Positions 5,232-7,048 of a stretch of DNA of 7,048 nucleotides are shown here, in pieces. The translations under genes and the position numbers were made by a program. This DNA is from Pseudomonadota bacterium (GTDB taxonomy: Bacteria; Pseudomonadota; Gammaproteobacteria; Burkholderiales; Burkholderiaceae_C), in assembly GCA_030918015.1 (NCBI GenBank), contig JAUPTP010000117.1, positions 1 to 7,048 on the forward strand. Direction: 5' to 3'. The stretch's first letter is position 1; every line of letters begins with the position of its first letter. The notes under the pieces were generated by a model. That model made no database searches. It had not been told where the DNA came from and saw only the letters and a list, made by a program, of their open reading frames with translations.

Positions 5232-7048
5232 GCCCGCCCGACACGCCGCCCCCGTCGGCCGTGCCGCCGGAGCCTGCTGCCCGCTCGCTCATCGACAGCG
5301 GCCGGCTGCTGTGGATCGGCGTGACCCTGCTGATCAGCGTGGCGCTGCTGAGCGCCGCGTATGCGGCCCGCCAGCGCCAGCTGGTCGTCGCGGAGGAGAC
5401 CCGGCGCATGGCCGTGCTGGTGCGGGTGCTTCAGGGCGAGGCGCAGCGCCTGCTCGATGCCAGCGCGCTCATGCTGCAGACCCTGGCCAGCCAGGCCGGC
5501 GAGCACCGCGACCCCGATCTGCTGCGCTCGCGCATGGTGGCCCTGCTGCGCACCACCCCCCAGATGCGCAGCCTGTGGCTGATCGACGCCAACGGCCGGG
5601 TGATCACCTCGACGAGCCCTCAGTCCGGCGGCCGGACGCTGGACACGAGCCGCCTGGCCCTGCCCCGCCAGACCGGCGAAGTGCGCCTGGGCAGCTGGCA
5701 GTCGGGCCGAGACCTCATCCAGGACGGCCCGGCTCCTGTGGGCATGGGGCTGCTGACCCTGGCGGTGAACATGCCCGCCGATGGCCCCACCACCTCCCGC
5801 GGCGCGAGCCACCTGATCGCCACCCTCAATCCGGATGCGCTGGCCACCCTGCAGCAGCGCCTGCTCGGCGAAGGCGAGCTGGCGGCCGCGCTGCTGGATC
5901 TCTCAGGCCAGATCCTGAGCGGCACCGACCGGCTGCAGAGCAATCCCGGCGAGCTGCGCGCGACGCTGCCGGCCCTGCAGGACTTCCTGCCCGAGCGCGA
6001 GCACGGCAGCTACAACGCCAGCGGCCTCGACGGCACATCCGTCCTGGCCAGCTTCGATGCCAGCGGCCGCTGGCCGGTCTTCACGCTGCTCGAGCAGCCG
6101 CAGGACAATATCGAGGCGATCGTGCGGGACAAGCTGCTGTGGTCCATCCTGATGATGTGCGCCTCCATGGGCCTCATCGGGCTGGGCACGCTCCTGGCCT
6201 GGCGGGCCCTGCGCACGCAGGAGCAGCTGATGCAGGCGCTGCAGCACACCCGCAGCCAGCTGGTCGACAGCGAGGGCCACCTGCGCACGCTGATCGAGGC
6301 CGCCCCTGCGGCCATGTTCGTCATCGATCCGCTCGGCCGCTACGCGATGGTCAACCAGGCCTTCGAGGACCTGCTCGACGTGCGCCGGGAGCAGCTGCTG
6401 GGCCAGCGCGGCGAGAGCCATGCGCGGCTGCGCCAGCTGGCCTATCACCAGGCGCTCGACCATGCCCTGTGGAGCAGCACCGGCAGCGGTCGCAGCCACT
6501 ATGTCGAGGAGTTCGTGCTCCAGGGCGGCGAGCGCCGCCAGATGCTCGTGACCAAGGTCACGCTGCGCCGCCCCGGCGAGCGCTCGGGCGGCATCATCGG
6601 CAGCCTGACCGACGTGACCAGCTTCCATGAAGCCGAGCAGCGGGCCGCCGAGGCGCGCCAGGTCGTCGAGGCGGCCTACCGGGCCGAGTCCGAGTTCATC
6701 GGCAACCTGAGCCACGCCCTGCGCACCCCGCTGCAATCGATCATCGGCTTCTCCGAGCTCGGCCGGCTGCGCACCCGCCGCGATACCGCGCTGCAGGAGC
6801 TGTTCGGCCATGTGCATCAGGCGGGCATGCGCATGCTCGATGTCGTCGATGACCTGCTCGACCTGTCGCGCGTCAAGAGCTCGGCCGGCACGCTGCACTG
6901 CAGTCCGGCCGACACGCTGGCTCTGGTGCAGGAAGTGATCCGGCATGCACGGCAGGATCTGTCCGCGCAGGACCGGCCGATCCGGCTGCAGCACATGCTC
7001 GAGCGCGGGGCCTGGGCCAGCGTGGACGCCCTGCGCTTCCAGCAGGTG
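5228..7048 (+). CDS. Membrane sensor histidine kinase (Cache-like sensor, PAS, HisKA), 3' partial
   Basis: The frame is open for 607 codons to the window edge. After a Pro-rich cytoplasmic N-terminus comes TM1 (residues 27-46, LLWIGVTLLISVALLSAAYA). A periplasmic sensor of about 255 residues follows. It contains MRSLWLIDANGRVI (113-126) and LDLSGQIL, features of a double-Cache (PDC-like) fold. TM2 spans about 303-325 and leads into a short linker helix. A PAS domain begins near 348 (LRTLIEAAPAAMFVIDPLGRYAMVNQAFEDLL) and ends with IIGSLTDVTSF. The HisKA domain follows, with H-box FIGNLSHALRTPLQ. The phosphoacceptor is His496. The usual SHELRTP Glu next to the His is Ala497. The window ends at DALRFQQV, just before the N-box, so the ATPase domain and any receiver or Hpt domain are unseen and hybrid status is unknown. 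The start overlaps the binding protein stop. The ligand and response regulator are unknown. Confidence 0.93.
   Translation, partial: MSPPDTPPPSAVPPEPAARSLIDSGRLLWIGVTLLISVALLSAAYAARQRQLVVAEETRRMAVLVRVLQGEAQRLLDASALMLQTLASQAGEHRDPDLLRSRMVALLRTTPQMRSLWLIDANGRVITSTSPQSGGRTLDTSRLALPRQTGEVRLGSWQSGRDLIQDGPAPVGMGLLTLAVNMPADGPTTSRGASHLIATLNPDALATLQQRLLGEGELAAALLDLSGQILSGTDRLQSNPGELRATLPALQDFLPEREHGSYNASGLDGTSVLASFDASGRWPVFTLLEQPQDNIEAIVRDKLLWSILMMCASMGLIGLGTLLAWRALRTQEQLMQALQHTRSQLVDSEGHLRTLIEAAPAAMFVIDPLGRYAMVNQAFEDLLDVRREQLLGQRGESHARLRQLAYHQALDHALWSSTGSGRSHYVEEFVLQGGERRQMLVTKVTLRRPGERSGGIIGSLTDVTSFHEAEQRAAEARQVVEAAYRAESEFIGNLSHALRTPLQSIIGFSELGRLRTRRDTALQELFGHVHQAGMRMLDVVDDLLDLSRVKSSAGTLHCSPADTLALVQEVIRHARQDLSAQDRPIRLQHMLERGAWASVDALRFQQV

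Noticed and set aside
5083..6630. + strand 515-codon open frame overlapping the kinase in another frame
   Set aside because: It is Pro/Arg/Ala-rich with no motifs. The frame starting at 5228 carries all the recognisable domains and stays open to the window edge.
5903..6994. Antisense open frame (363 codons) opposite the histidine kinase
   Set aside because: The sense strand holds TM2, PAS and the H-box in one uninterrupted frame. The antisense translation is compositionally biased with no motif.

Overview
The window is compact, very GC-rich DNA with strong G/C preference at third codon positions and nearly all sequence coding on the + strand. Gene content and protein flavour (a cysD-cysN-cobA sulfate assimilation block without cysC, an Azotobacter FdI-type FdxA, GTAGAATCC -10 promoters) suggest a betaproteobacterium of the order Burkholderiales, perhaps a Rubrivivax/Leptothrix/Sphaerotilus-like lineage. 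That assignment is inferred from style, not from a search.

Region 1 (1-2864) is the distal part of an assimilatory sulfate reduction operon. It holds the 3' part of cysD (ATP sulfurylase small subunit), cysN (GTPase large subunit, overlapping cysD by one base) and cobA, a stand-alone uroporphyrinogen-III C-methyltransferase. CysDN makes APS. CobA makes precorrin-2, the precursor of the siroheme cofactor of sulfite reductase. No APS kinase is fused to CysN or present in the window, which fits a pathway that reduces APS directly.

Region 2 (2865-4288) has a short promoter-bearing gap, then fdxA (7Fe-8S ferredoxin) and, 17 nt downstream, a thioredoxin-reductase-fold FAD protein of the ferredoxin-NADP reductase type. 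The FAD half of this enzyme is canonical, but its NADPH half departs from consensus at two diagnostic positions. Its position after cysDN-cobA suggests, by inference, that the pair supplies electrons to sulfite reductase or a related step.

Region 3 (4289-7048) starts with a 124-nt intergenic region containing a perfect 7-3-7 dyad (TGTCCCA/TGGGACA) directly upstream of a TAGAAT -10 box. It is followed by a secreted family-3 solute-binding protein whose stop codon overlaps the start (ATGA) of a large membrane sensor histidine kinase (two TM segments, Cache-like periplasmic domain, PAS, HisKA). The kinase runs off the right edge just before its ATP-binding domain. No transporter permease or ATPase lies between them. 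The binding protein is therefore a good candidate for the periplasmic ligand-receiving partner of the kinase, and this pair is the most interesting part of the window. No RNA genes, mobile elements or CRISPR arrays were seen.
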